From: Caulobacter sp. BP25
GTDB taxonomy: Bacteria > Pseudomonadota > Alphaproteobacteria > Caulobacterales > Caulobacteraceae
Assembly: GCF_002737755.1 (NCBI RefSeq)
Contig: NZ_PEGH01000008.1
Span: 152,765-216,764 of the forward strand
Reading direction: 5' to 3'
DNA: 64,000 nt
Every line of letters begins with the position of its first letter. Positions within the stretch are counted from its first letter, which is position 1. Below the pieces are notes generated by a model. That model saw only the letters and a program-made list of their open reading frames with translations, had not been told where the DNA came from and ran no database searches. The position numbers and the translations under genes were made by a program. Below are positions 8,798-18,112 of the stretch, one piece after another.

Positions 8798-10284
8798 ATG
8801 GACACAAAGCCCTATCGCAAGTTCGTCATCGTTGGCGGCGGCACGTCCGGCTGGATCGCCGCCGCCACCCTCATCCAGGCCCTGAAGGGCCGGGTGGGCG
8901 AGGTCGAGCTGATCGAGTCCGACGAGATCGGTACGGTCGGCGTCGGCGAGGCGACCATCCCGCCGATCCAGTTCCTGAACGGGCTGCTGGGGATCGACGA
9001 GTACGACTTTGTTCGCAAGACCCAGGCGACGTTCAAGCTGGGCATCCAGTTTCGCAACTGGGGCCGCCTGGGGCACGAGTACTTCCACCCGTTCGGCGTC
9101 TATGGCGAGCCGATCGACGGCGTCAGCTTTCACCACTACTGGCTGCGCCTGCGGGCCAATGGCGAGGGCGGGAGCCTGGACAGCTACGCGCTGTCGACGG
9201 TGGCGGCCAAGGCCGGAAAGTTCGCCGCCCCGCCCAAGGACCTGCCGCCGGGCGTGCCCGGGCTAGGCTACGCCTATCACTTCGACGCCGGGCTCTATGC
9301 GCGCTACCTCCGCGACTACGCCGAGACGCGCGGGGTCAAGCGCACCGAGGGCAAGATCGCTAAGGTCGAGCAGCGGCCGGAAGACGGCTTCGTCTCGGGG
9401 CTCGTTCTGGCCGATGGTCGCCGGATCGAGGGCGACTTCTTCATCGACTGCTCGGGCTTCCGCGGTCTGCTGATCGAGGAGGCGCTGGAGGCCGGCTTCG
9501 AGGACTGGTCGCACTGGCTGCCCTGTGATCGCGCCCTGGCCGTTCCGTGCGAGAACGCCTATCCGCTGACGCCCTACACCCGCTCGACCGCGCGCGAGGC
9601 CGGCTGGCAATGGCGCATCCCGCTGCAGCACCGCACCGGCAACGGCTATGTCTATTGCAGCGACTTCATCAGCGATGATGAGGCCGCTGGGACCCTGCTG
9701 GCCAATCTGGACGGCAAGGCCCTCGCCGACCCGCGTCCGCTACGCTTCAAGGCCGGGCGGCGCCGCAAGGCCTGGAGCAAGAACGTCGTGGCGCTGGGCC
9801 TGGCGGGCGGTTTCATGGAGCCGCTGGAATCGACCAGCATCCACCTGGTGCAGACGGGCGCGATGCGCCTGCTGGCTCTGCTGCCGCTGAGCGGCTACGA
9901 CCCGGCCGCCGAGCAGGAGTACAATCGCCTGACGCAGATCGAATACGAGCAGATCCGCGACTTCATTATCCTGCACTATTGCGCCACCGAGCGGGATGAC
10001 ACGCCTCTTTGGAACTACTGCCGGACCATGGCGATCCCCGACAGCCTGGCGCACAAGATCGAGCTGTTCCGCAGCCGCGCGCCGAGCCCAGCTGGCTGGC
10101 GGTGTTCCTGGGGCAGGGGATCGAGCCGCGCGACTACGACCGGTTGGCCGATGTGCCATCCTATGACGAGGCCGCCGCCAAGGTCTGGAAGGTCGGCCAG
10201 GCCAACGCCAATCTGGTCTCGCGCCTGCCGACGCACGACGCCTTCATCGCCGCCGCCTGCAAGGCCGACCCCCTCGCCGCCTGA
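8798..10284 (+). pseudogene. tryptophan-halogenase-family flavoprotein, frameshifted near its 3' end
   Basis: This is a PF04820-type FAD-dependent protein. The N-terminal dinucleotide fold has [13 protein letters not shown], and [10 protein letters not shown], the ECSGF-like FIDCSGFRG and the family WxWxIP motif ([18 protein letters not shown]) are intact. The frame is correct to about 10078 (HKIELFRSR). It then continues in another frame as [19 protein letters not shown] through ADPLAA and a stop at 10284. The junction lacks the roughly 12 residues usually found between the two motifs, so a deletion of 3n+1 bases is likely. If translated as is, the protein would have a scrambled C-terminus. 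The ATG at 8798 is preferred over 8777 because a GAGG ribosome site precedes it. Such genes often accompany TonB receptors in Caulobacterales, and true halogenation is not implied. Confidence 0.75.
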
Positions 10285-10298
10285 GGGGCGAAAACGCA

Positions 10299-10312
10299 TG
10301 ACAACGCTATCA
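10299..10312. promoter_or_regulatory. degenerate LacI-type operator
   Basis: TGACAACGCTATCA differs at two positions from the TGATAGCGCTATCA palindromes at 5605 and 21026. It lies just after the halogenase-family gene and 270 bases before the GH35 start, so it may be an auxiliary operator. It is weak evidence on its own. Confidence 0.4.
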
Positions 10313-10541
10313 AAGTCGGTTGCCGGTCTGAATTGTACGATTATAGTCGGCTGTGTTCAGCCAAGCCGGGGCCTCCCGGCGCGTCGGCGCGAAGAGGATG
10401 CGGTCCGCCGCCTCCATCATCGCGCGGCGTTCTTCCCGCGCACCGCCACCCGCGGCGGCGCGCGCATGTCTTGAGACGCGGGGAATACGAGACCGGGACT
10501 CGCCATGGCGCGCTCGCGCGGCGACGATCCCGTCCACAAAG

Positions 10542-10556
10542 TTGGTAGCGCTAACA
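10542..10556. promoter_or_regulatory. XylR-type LacI operator before GH35-GH31
   Basis: TTGGTAGCGCTAACA lies 25 bases before the GH35 start. It is identical over 15 bases to the site at 48528 upstream of xylX, and close to the XylR operator I recall from the C. crescentus xylX promoter. This suggests that the GH35-GH31 pair is induced with the xylose operon. Confidence 0.75.
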
Positions 10557-10581
10557 AAGGCGCTCGATTGGGAGGAGGCGT

Positions 10582-12213
10582 ATGAGGGCTTCACGGTTCG
10601 TGGCGGCAGGGCTGGCGGCGGCGCTTGTCCTCGGCGTTCTGGCGCCCGTGTCGGCGGCCGAACGGGACATGCCCCGGCTGGTCTCCAAGGACGGTCGCCA
10701 CGCCCTGATGGTGGACGGCGCGCCGTGGCTTATGCTGGGCGCCCAGGTCAACAACTCCAGCGCCTGGCCCTCGCAGATGAACAAGGTCTGGCCGGCGATC
10801 GACCGTCTGGGCGCCAACACGGTCCAGGTCCCGATCGCCTGGGAGCAGATCGAGCCGGTCGAGGGTAAGTTCGACTTCTCCTATCTAGACCTGCTGCTGG
10901 CCCAGGCCCGCGAGCGTAAGGTGCGCCTGGTCCTGCTGTGGTTTGGAACCTGGAAGAACTCCTCGCCGTCCTATGCGCCCGAATGGGTCAAGCTGGACGA
11001 CAAGCGCTTTCCGCGCCTGAGGACCGAGACCGGCGGACGGTCCTATTCGATGTCGCCGCTGGCCCAGACGACGCTCGATGCGGACCGCAAGGCGTTCGTG
11101 GCCCTGATGCGCCACCTGAAGGCGGCTGATAGCGACCAGAAGACGGTCATCATGGTTCAGGTCGAAAACGAGACCGGGACCTACGGCACGGTCCGGGACT
11201 TCGGCCCCGCCGCCCAGAAGGTGTTTGACGGCCCCGCGCCCGCCGCCCTGGTCAAGGCGCTCGGCGCCAAGCCGGGGACCTGGACCCAGGCCTTCGGCAA
11301 GGACGCCGACGAGTTCTTCCACGCCTGGCATATCGGCCGCTTCGTCGACCAGGTCGCCGCCGCCGGCAAGGCGGTCTATCCGCTGCCGATGTACGTCAAC
11401 GCCGCTCTGCGTGACCCGATCGCGCCGGGCGATCCCAAAAGCTACTCGGCGGGCGGGCCCACCGACAATGTCATCGGCGTTTGGCAGGCGGCCGCGCCCT
11501 CGATCGACCTGATCGCGCCCGACATCTACATGAAAGAGTCGGTCAAGTACGAGGCGGTCCTCAAACACTACGGGCGCCCCGACAACGCCCTGTTCGTCGC
11601 CGAGACCGGCAATGATCCGGCCTATGCCCGCTACGTGTTCTCCACCCTGGGCAAGCAGGGGATCGGCTGGTCGCCGTTCGGCATGGACTATACCGGCTAC
11701 GCAAACTACCCGCTGGGCGCAGCCAGGGTCGACGAGGCCCTGATCGACGTCTTCGCCGCCAACTACCGCCTGCTGGCGCCGATGGCCCGCGAATGGGCCA
11801 AGCTGTCCTTCGAGGGCAAGGTCTGGGGCGGCGCCGAGCCCGATGACCGGGCCGCGCAATCGACGACGATGGGCGACTGGACCGTCAGCCTCCGCTACGG
11901 CAAGTGGCAGTTCGGCGCTTGGGACTGGACCTGGCTCAAGGACCGTCCGGCGGGCCCGCAAGGCCCCGATGGCGGCGGTCTGATCGCTCAGCTCTCTCCC
12001 AACGAGTTCCTTGTCACGGGCCGCAACGTCCGCGTCGAGTTCGGCCGCGCCAAGACCGACGGCAAGCCGATGATGCTGGCGCGGGTCGAGGAAGGCCATT
12101 TCGAAAACGGTCAGTGGATCTTTGATCGCCTGTGGAACGGCGACCAGACGGACTACGGCCTCAACTTCACCAGCGGCTCGCAGGTTCTGCGGGTCAAGCT
12201 CGCGACCTACTGA
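10582..12213 (+). CDS. GH35 beta-galactosidase (DUF5597 C-terminal type)
   Basis: A 543-residue secreted or periplasmic glycosidase with a Sec signal (cleavage near VSAAERDMP). The TIM barrel shows [20 protein letters not shown] and the acid/base glutamate in [11 protein letters not shown] (about residue 195). The nucleophile is in [13 protein letters not shown] (about 340). The C-terminal part ([16 protein letters not shown] and onward) fits DUF5597. This architecture occurs in enzymes that remove beta-galactose from plant polysaccharide side chains, including a Cellvibrio xyloglucan galactosidase. A strong GGGAGGAGG ribosome site precedes the ATG. The GH31 alpha-xylosidase follows 14 bases downstream. 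An XylR-type operator lies just upstream. Confidence 0.9.
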   Translation: MRASRFVAAGLAAALVLGVLAPVSAAERDMPRLVSKDGRHALMVDGAPWLMLGAQVNNSSAWPSQMNKVWPAIDRLGANTVQVPIAWEQIEPVEGKFDFSYLDLLLAQARERKVRLVLLWFGTWKNSSPSYAPEWVKLDDKRFPRLRTETGGRSYSMSPLAQTTLDADRKAFVALMRHLKAADSDQKTVIMVQVENETGTYGTVRDFGPAAQKVFDGPAPAALVKALGAKPGTWTQAFGKDADEFFHAWHIGRFVDQVAAAGKAVYPLPMYVNAALRDPIAPGDPKSYSAGGPTDNVIGVWQAAAPSIDLIAPDIYMKESVKYEAVLKHYGRPDNALFVAETGNDPAYARYVFSTLGKQGIGWSPFGMDYTGYANYPLGAARVDEALIDVFAANYRLLAPMAREWAKLSFEGKVWGGAEPDDRAAQSTTMGDWTVSLRYGKWQFGAWDWTWLKDRPAGPQGPDGGGLIAQLSPNEFLVTGRNVRVEFGRAKTDGKPMMLARVEEGHFENGQWIFDRLWNGDQTDYGLNFTSGSQVLRVKLATY

Positions 12214-12227
12214 CGGAGACTGCCGAC

Positions 12228-15062
12228 ATGCGTATCCTTGCCCTCTCCGCCTTCGGCCTGGCCCTGATGGCCTCGTCATCGGCCCTCGCGCTTGACGGCG
12301 CCTTTACGACGACAGCCGATGGCGTGGTCGTCACCCCCGCCTCGGGCCCGGCCAAGAAGGTCCGGCTCCAGGTGATGAGTGATCGCGCGATCCGGGTCAC
12401 CGCCTCGCCCACCGACGAGATCAAGGTCCCGCCCAGTCTGCAGGTGATCGCGGCCCCCAAGACCAGCGGGTTCACCGTCGAGCAGGTCGGCGGCAAGGTC
12501 GTGCTGAAGGCCGGCAAGGCCACGGCCGAGGTCGCGCTCTCGACCGGCGCGGTGTCGTTCAAGGACGCGGCCGGCAAGACCGTGTTGACCGAGCAGGCGC
12601 GATCGAACTTCAAGCCGCTGACCATCGACGGCAAGGGCTTCTACGCCATCAGCCAGCGATTTAATCCGAATACGGACGAAGGCTTTTACGGCCTGGGCCA
12701 GCACCAGAACGGCCAGATGAACTACAACGGCCAGGACGTCGAGCTGGCCCAGTACAATCGCGCCATCGCGATCCCGTTCGTGCTGTCTACGCGCAACTAC
12801 GGTGTGCTGTGGGACAATAACGGCATCAGCCGGTTCGGCGATCCCACGCCCTACGCCCTGGCCTCGCGCGACCTGAAGGTCTTCGACGCCGACGGCAAGC
12901 CGGGCGGCTTCACCGCCAAGTACTACATCAACGGCGAGCTGAAGCTGACGCGCGTCGAGCAGGACATCGACTACCAGTACCTGGATGATCTGCCTAAGTG
13001 GCCGGCCGAACTGACCGGTCCCGACAAGAAGCCGCTCAAGGGCGCCAAGGTCGTCTGGGAGGGCTCGGTCGAGGGTCAGGTCGGCGGCCTGCAGAAGTTC
13101 AAGCTGTACTCGTCCAGCTACGCCAAGCTGTGGATCGACGGCCAGCTAAAGATCGACCGTTGGCGGCAGAACTGGAACCCGTGGTTCCATAACTTCACCG
13201 CCCCGATGAAGGCCGGAAGCCGCCACAAGGTGCGGGTCGAGTGGGAGCCCAACGACGGCTACATCGCCCTCCTGCACAACAACCCGATTCCGGCGGCCGA
13301 GCAGAAGTCGCTGACCCTGACCTCGGACGTCGCCCATGCGGTCGACTACTATTTCGTGGCGGGCGAGAACCTGGATCAGGTGGTTAGCGGCTATCGCGAC
13401 CTGACGGGCAAGGCCCAGGCCCTGCCGCGCTGGGCCTATGGCTTCTGGCAGAGCCGCCAGCGCTACGAGACGCAGGAACAGCTGGTCGGCGTCGTGAAGG
13501 AGTACCGCAAGCGCAACGTGCCGCTCGACAACATCGTGCTCGACTGGCGCTACTGGAAAGACGACAGCTGGGGCACCCACAAGTTCGACGAAACCCGCTT
13601 CCCCGACCCGAAGAAGATGCTGCAGGACGTTCATGGCATGAACGCCCGCTTCATGATCTCGATCTGGCCGAAGTTCTATCCGACCACCGACAACTACAAG
13701 GAGCTGGACGCCAAGGGGTTCATATACCGCCGCAATGTCGAGCAGGGCGCTTTGGACTGGGTTGGGCCGGGTTATCTGAACGCGTTCTACGACCCGTACG
13801 CGAAGGAAGCGCGCAGCATCTACTGGCGCCAGGTCAAGGACAACCTGAAGGGGCTTGGCGTCGACGCCTGGTGGATGGACGCCGACGAGCCTGACATGCA
13901 CTCCAACCTCGATGTCGCCGAGCGCACCCTGCGCATGGGGCCGACCGCGATGGGGCCGGGCGCGGAGTTCTTCAATTCCTACCCCCTGATCCACACGACT
14001 GGCGTGTTCGAGGGCGAGCGGGAGCTCGATCCGAACAAGCGCAGCTTCATCCTTTCGCGCTCGGGTTTCGGCGGCATCCAGCGCAATGGCGTGGCGCTAT
14101 GGAGCGGTGACGTCGTGTCCCGCTGGGACGACTTCCGCGATCAGATCTCGGCCGGCGTGAACCTGTCGATGACCGGCGTGCCCAACTGGACCACCGACAT
14201 TGGCGGGTTCTCGGTCGAGGATCGCTATATCCGCAAGGAGGCCCAGCACTGGCCCGAGTGGCAGGAGCTGAACCTGCGTTGGTACCAGTTCGGCGCCTTC
14301 AGCCCGCTGTTCCGCAGCCATGGCGAGGAGCCGTTCCGCGAGATCTGGAACCTCGCCGACGAGGGGAGCGAGGTCTACGACTCGCTCGTTTGGTACAACA
14401 AGCTCCGCTATCGGCTGACGCCCTACACCCTGACCCTGGCGGGCGAGACCTATCACCGCGACGGCAGCATTATGCGCGGCCTGGTCATGGACTTCCCGCA
14501 GGACCTGAAGGCGCGGAACATCGACGACCAGTACCTGTATGGCCCGTCGTTCCTGGTGGCGCCCGTCACCCAGTTCAAGGCGCGCTCGCGCTCGGTCTAT
14601 CTGCCCGCCGGAACCACCTGGTACGACTTCGAGACTGGCAAGGCCCACGTGGGCGGCCAGACGATCCAGGCCGCCGCGCCGCTGAACCGCATGCCGCTGT
14701 TCGTTAAGGCCGGCGCCATCGTGCCCACGACCGAGGTCCAGCAGTATATCGGCGAGAAGCCGAACGCGCCGATCACCCTGCTGGTCTATACGGGCCAGGA
14801 TGGCCGGTTCGAGCTCTACGAGGACGATGGCCTGTCGATGGCCTATCAGCGCGGGGCCTACAGCCGTATCCCGATCAGCTATGACGACGCCAGTGGTCGG
14901 CTGACCATCGGCCCGCGATCCGGCCGTTTCGATGGCATGGTCGACAAGCGGGTGTTCAAGGTCCGCTTCGTCCGCCCGGGCGTCAGATCGACGGACTTCG
15001 ACGCCGCCGACGCCTCGGTCGACTATGCCGGCGGGCCCGTGACGGTGATGCGCCGGAAATAG
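12228..15062 (+). CDS. GH31 alpha-xylosidase with PA14 insert
   Basis: A 944-residue secreted GH31 enzyme with a signal ending near SSALA-LDG. A beta-sandwich N-domain carries a PA14-like insertion (roughly residues 225-365, KFKLYSSSYAKLWIDGQ...WNPWFHNF). The catalytic barrel follows: NIVLDWRYWKDDSWG, the nucleophile in DAWWMDADEPD (about residue 551) and the acid/base in LWSGDVVSRWDDF (about 627). The PA14 insert and these motifs match the xyloglucan-specific alpha-xylosidases typified by Cellvibrio Xyl31A, which release xylose from oligosaccharide non-reducing ends. The upstream frame runs to 12132, but the ATG at 12228 has a GGAG ribosome site and starts the signal peptide. It forms an operon with GH35. 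Confidence 0.93.
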   Translation: MRILALSAFGLALMASSSALALDGAFTTTADGVVVTPASGPAKKVRLQVMSDRAIRVTASPTDEIKVPPSLQVIAAPKTSGFTVEQVGGKVVLKAGKATAEVALSTGAVSFKDAAGKTVLTEQARSNFKPLTIDGKGFYAISQRFNPNTDEGFYGLGQHQNGQMNYNGQDVELAQYNRAIAIPFVLSTRNYGVLWDNNGISRFGDPTPYALASRDLKVFDADGKPGGFTAKYYINGELKLTRVEQDIDYQYLDDLPKWPAELTGPDKKPLKGAKVVWEGSVEGQVGGLQKFKLYSSSYAKLWIDGQLKIDRWRQNWNPWFHNFTAPMKAGSRHKVRVEWEPNDGYIALLHNNPIPAAEQKSLTLTSDVAHAVDYYFVAGENLDQVVSGYRDLTGKAQALPRWAYGFWQSRQRYETQEQLVGVVKEYRKRNVPLDNIVLDWRYWKDDSWGTHKFDETRFPDPKKMLQDVHGMNARFMISIWPKFYPTTDNYKELDAKGFIYRRNVEQGALDWVGPGYLNAFYDPYAKEARSIYWRQVKDNLKGLGVDAWWMDADEPDMHSNLDVAERTLRMGPTAMGPGAEFFNSYPLIHTTGVFEGERELDPNKRSFILSRSGFGGIQRNGVALWSGDVVSRWDDFRDQISAGVNLSMTGVPNWTTDIGGFSVEDRYIRKEAQHWPEWQELNLRWYQFGAFSPLFRSHGEEPFREIWNLADEGSEVYDSLVWYNKLRYRLTPYTLTLAGETYHRDGSIMRGLVMDFPQDLKARNIDDQYLYGPSFLVAPVTQFKARSRSVYLPAGTTWYDFETGKAHVGGQTIQAAAPLNRMPLFVKAGAIVPTTEVQQYIGEKPNAPITLLVYTGQDGRFELYEDDGLSMAYQRGAYSRIPISYDDASGRLTIGPRSGRFDGMVDKRVFKVRFVRPGVRSTDFDAADASVDYAGGPVTVMRRK

Positions 15063-15079
15063 ACTTTGGCCGCCTGAGC

Positions 15080-15131
15080 GCGGGAGCCTCCTTGCCTTTT
15101 CCTCGTTGGAAGGGGGCAGGGAGGCTCCCGC
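15080..15131 (+). terminator. strong hairpin after GH31
   Basis: GCGGGAGCCTCCTTGCC (15080-15096) pairs with GGCAGGGAGGCTCCCGC (15115-15131) over 17 bases with one mismatch. It is 18 bases past the GH31 stop. There is no clear T run, so it may act as an RNA 3'-end stabiliser or a weak terminator. Confidence 0.6.
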
Positions 15132-15132
15132 G

Positions 15133-15273
15133 ATGCGTCTTCATTTCCTCTTCGACGCCTGGAAGGCGTTTGTCTTCCTCATGGCCGTCCGCGCGGCGGC
15201 CAAGCCCTATCGCTTGCGTCGCGCGCCGCCGGCTAACGAGGCGGCGCAGGCCTCTGTCATGCTGAATCGGTGA
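15133..15273 (+). CDS. possible 46-residue small protein
   Basis: ATG at 15133 opens a short frame (MRLHFLFDAWKAFVFLMAVR...) ending at TGA 15273. The first 20 residues are hydrophobic and the rest basic. A GGGAGG stretch eight bases upstream could serve as a ribosome site, but it is part of the hairpin stem just before it. No family is recognised. It could equally be chance. Confidence 0.25.
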   Translation: MRLHFLFDAWKAFVFLMAVRAAAKPYRLRRAPPANEAAQASVMLNR

Positions 15274-15513
15274 TTAATATAGAGCTGGATGTCGCTGTTG
15301 ATGTGTTTCAAAATGAAACATTGATTATGTAAAATACCTATCTGTTCTAGGTAAATTCGATGTTCATGATTAATAAAATAGTGCAATAATTTAATTGAAT
15401 ATCTATCCGTTCTAAACGAAATAGAAATGACACATTCGGATACTGTTCGAGGGTAAAACGCCCACCGGTCGTCAAAAGGACACCGGGACACCTCGAATAG
15501 GAGTTGTTTCGTT
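15274..15513 (+). promoter_or_regulatory. AT-rich upstream region of the flagellin gene
   Basis: This 240-base stretch is strikingly AT-rich compared with the rest of the window. It holds the inverted repeat TGTTTCA-AAA-TGAAACA (15304-15320) and a pair of near-identical direct repeats, CTATCTGTTCTA (15338) and CTATCCGTTCTA (15403), spaced 65 bases apart. A GGAG ribosome site precedes the flagellin ATG. I could not find a convincing sigma-54 GG/GC promoter, which is the usual class for Caulobacter flagellins. Confidence 0.5.
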
Positions 15514-16337
15514 ATGGCGCTGAACAGCATCAATACGAACGCCGGGGCCCTGATCGCCCTGCAAAATCTGAACTCGACCAACGCCGAACTCGGCACCGTC
15601 CAGCAGCGTATCAACACCGGTAAGAAGGTGGGCAGCGCCAAGGACAACGGCGCTATCTGGGCCACGGCCAAGACGCAGTCGGCCAACGCTCAATCGCTGA
15701 ACGCCGTGAAGGACTCGCTGCAACGCGGTCAGTCCACCATCGACGTGGCCCTGGCGGCCGGCGACACCATCACCGACCTGCTTGGCAAGATGAAGGAAAA
15801 GGCCCTGGCCGCTTCCGACACTTCGCTGAACTCGGCCGCGTTTAAGGCGCTGAACGCCGACTTCGTGTCGCTGCGCGACCAGATCACCAAGGCCGCCACC
15901 AACTCGAAATTCAACGGTGTTAGCCTGGCCGACGGCAAGACCAACACCATGACGTTCTTGGCCAACTCGGATGGCTCGGGCGTCACGGTGAACGCTCAAA
16001 ACCTGTCTCTGGGGGGCTGGGCATCTCCACTGCGGCTGTCGGCTTCGCGACGGCCTCCGCTGCTAAGACGATGATCGCGACCCTCGACGCCGCCATCGGC
16101 ACCGCCACCAACAAGCTGGCCGCCCTGGGCACCAGCTCGGTCGGCCTCGACACCCACCTGACCTTCATCGGCAAGCTGCAAGACAGCCTGGACGCCGGTG
16201 TCGGCAACCTGGTGGACGCCGACCTGGCCAAGGAAAGCGCCAAGCTGCAGTCGCTGCAAACCAAGCAGCAACTGGGTATCCAAGCGCTGTCGATCGCGAA
16301 CTCTTCGAGCTCGTCGATCCTGAGCCTGTTCCGCTAA
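15514..16337 (+). pseudogene. flagellin of the Caulobacter 25/27-kDa type, with a one-base frameshift
   Basis: The N-terminal D0/D1 region ([39 protein letters not shown]) and the C-terminal region ([20 protein letters not shown] through [10 protein letters not shown]) are both typical of short Caulobacter flagellins. They are in different frames. The frame breaks at 16010-16016, in CTGGGGGGCTGGGC. One added base (GGC-CTG-GGC) restores [20 protein letters not shown] and a 274-residue protein, a normal length for the family. The gene is therefore either inactivated or carries a sequencing error in a G run. In C. crescentus several flagellins are encoded in tandem, but only one is seen here. 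A clean terminator follows. Confidence 0.88.
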
Positions 16338-16374
16338 GAGAACGAAGCGTCGGCGTTCGCGCCGGCCGCTTTCT

Positions 16375-16405
16375 AGGGCGAGCCTTCGGGCTCGCCCTTT
16401 TTCTT
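16375..16405 (+). terminator. intrinsic terminator after flagellin
   Basis: GGGCGAGCC-TTCG-GGCTCGCCC followed by TTTTTCTTT is a textbook rho-independent terminator 38 bases after the flagellin stop. Confidence 0.9.
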
Positions 16406-16415
16406 TGCTCGGATG

Positions 16416-18031
16416 TCAGGTTCCGAACTGGGTGAACGGCACGCGGTTGAAGAACGCTCGCTCGGCCCCCCGCGGGTCGTCTTCCAAGCGCGAGACGTTG
16501 TCGAACACCATCGTCTGGCGGCGGTCCAGCGTGTAGGGCTCCCAGCGGGGCAGGCTTGCGCCATTTGGATCGCCGGTGCGGGCAAACGCGATGAAGGCGT
16601 CGCTCATCGTGTTCGACATGGCGACCGACTCCGGCCCCGTCCCGATGATCGAGCCCTTGGCATCCAGCGTGCCGAACACCAGGCCGATGTCGATCGTATG
16701 CGGCGCGCCGAAGATCCCGCCCTGGATCGGCGACTTCCAGTTGACCTGATAGACATAGGCCGGCGCGCCGGCGCGGGCCCGCTCCTCGGCCTGGATGATC
16801 GCCGCCTTCCACGAGCGCCCGGCGGTCGAGGCGGCGAAATAGACGTCGGCCGGCGAATAGGTCGGATAGGTCTGGCGATAGAAGGCGACCACCGTCTCGG
16901 GGGCGATGTCGATGCGGGCGTTGAACTGGCCCGGCAGCCTGGCGATCACCTCGTCCCAGGTCTGGGGGAAGGCCTTGGCGTCCCAGCCGATGAAGCCCTT
17001 GGTCTCGTCGTGGGTGTTGCCGACCATCATCGGGATCGACAGGCTCTGGGGCGCGGCGTCGGGGAAGAACGGGTGGCGGGTCAGCGACCGCTGGTCCAGC
17101 ACAGGACCCACATAGACCCCGCCCGATCCGGCGATCGGATCGACCGCCTTCAGCCCCGCCAGCATCTCGGCGGCGGGCAGGGCGCGCAGGGCGGCCAGGT
17201 CCTTGATCCCCAGCTTGTCGAGGAAGGCTTTCGCGCGCTTGGTCGCGTTGAACGGACCGCCCACGGTGACCTGCTGGCCGCTCATGGTGGCGGCGCGGTG
17301 GAACAGGCCCTTGGCGGCGGGCATGGCCATCAGGGTGGCGATCTTGGCCCCGCCGCCGGACTGGCCAAACAGCATGACGCAATCGGGATCGCCGCCGAAT
17401 CTGGCGATATTGTCGCGCACCCACTGCAGGGCCAGCACCAGATCCAACTGGCCGGCATTGCCGCTGTCGGCCACCGAGGGGTCGTTGAACAGGCGCGCCA
17501 GGTACAGATAGCCGAAGGCGTTGAGGCGGTGATTGACGGTCACCACCACGACGTCGCCGCGCTTGGCCAGCTTTGTCCCCTCATACCAGGGGCTGCCCCC
17601 GAACCGCCGTTATAGGCGCCGCCGTGGATGTAGAACATCACCGGCCGCTTGACCCCATCGGCGAGGCCGTCCTTGCGCGAGGCCTTGGCCGGGGTCCAGA
17701 CATTGAGGAACAGGCAGTCTTCCGAGAGGGTCTCGCCCTCCTCGCCCTTGCCGGTCTGCATCGAGGCCGGACCATAGGCCAGGGCGTCCTTCACCTCGGT
17801 CCAGGGCTCGGGTTTGACCGGCGGCATGAACCGCCGCGCGCCGCCTGTGTCGGCCCCGTAGCGCAGACCCTTGAAGACGCTGACCCCGTCCTGGACGTAG
17901 CCGCGCACCTTGCCGTTGGTGGTCGCCACCACCGGCGAGCGCGCCTCTGCAGCGACGCCCGCACGGGGCAGGGCGGCGTAGGCCGTCAGCGCGGCGGCGC
18001 CGGTGATCAGGGTGCGGCGGGTGGCGGGCAT
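16416..18031 (-). pseudogene. type B carboxylesterase, one-base frameshift
   Basis: An alpha/beta-hydrolase carboxylesterase. The N-terminal twin-arginine-like signal (MPATRRTLITGAAALTA) suggests export. SEDCLFLNVWTPA and the oxyanion motif MFYIHGGAYNGGSG precede a frame break. The second frame resumes with VVTVNHRLNAFGYLYL, the nucleophile elbow FGQSGGGAKIAT and the C-terminal region ending FTQFGT. The break lies at the C run 17596-17600 on the plus strand (G run in the coding sense). One extra G gives GGSGGSPWYEGTKLAKRGDVV and a 538-residue protein of normal length. The gene is either inactivated or miscalled. An ACCGGT-centred operator lies 56 bases upstream. A role in deacylating plant polysaccharides or phenolics is possible. 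Confidence 0.87.
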
Positions 18032-18086
18032 CGGGTTTCCTCCGGCGCTTTCTGACGAGCGTACCCGTCAGAGGTAGCATGTAGCG

Positions 18087-18100
18087 TGACACCGGTAGCA
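18087..18100. promoter_or_regulatory. ACCGGT-centred LacI-type operator
   Basis: TGACACCGGTAGCA, an imperfect palindrome 56 bases upstream of the carboxylesterase start. It shares TGNNACCGGTNNCA with sites at 38362 and 61343 and nearly with 36645, all in front of sugar-related genes. Confidence 0.6.
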
Positions 18101-18112
18101 ACCCTTTCCTGC

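Noticed and set aside
8777..10474. A single 565-residue halogenase ending at 10474
   Set aside because: Residues after about 430 are an out-of-frame translation. The family C-terminus continues in another frame to 10284.
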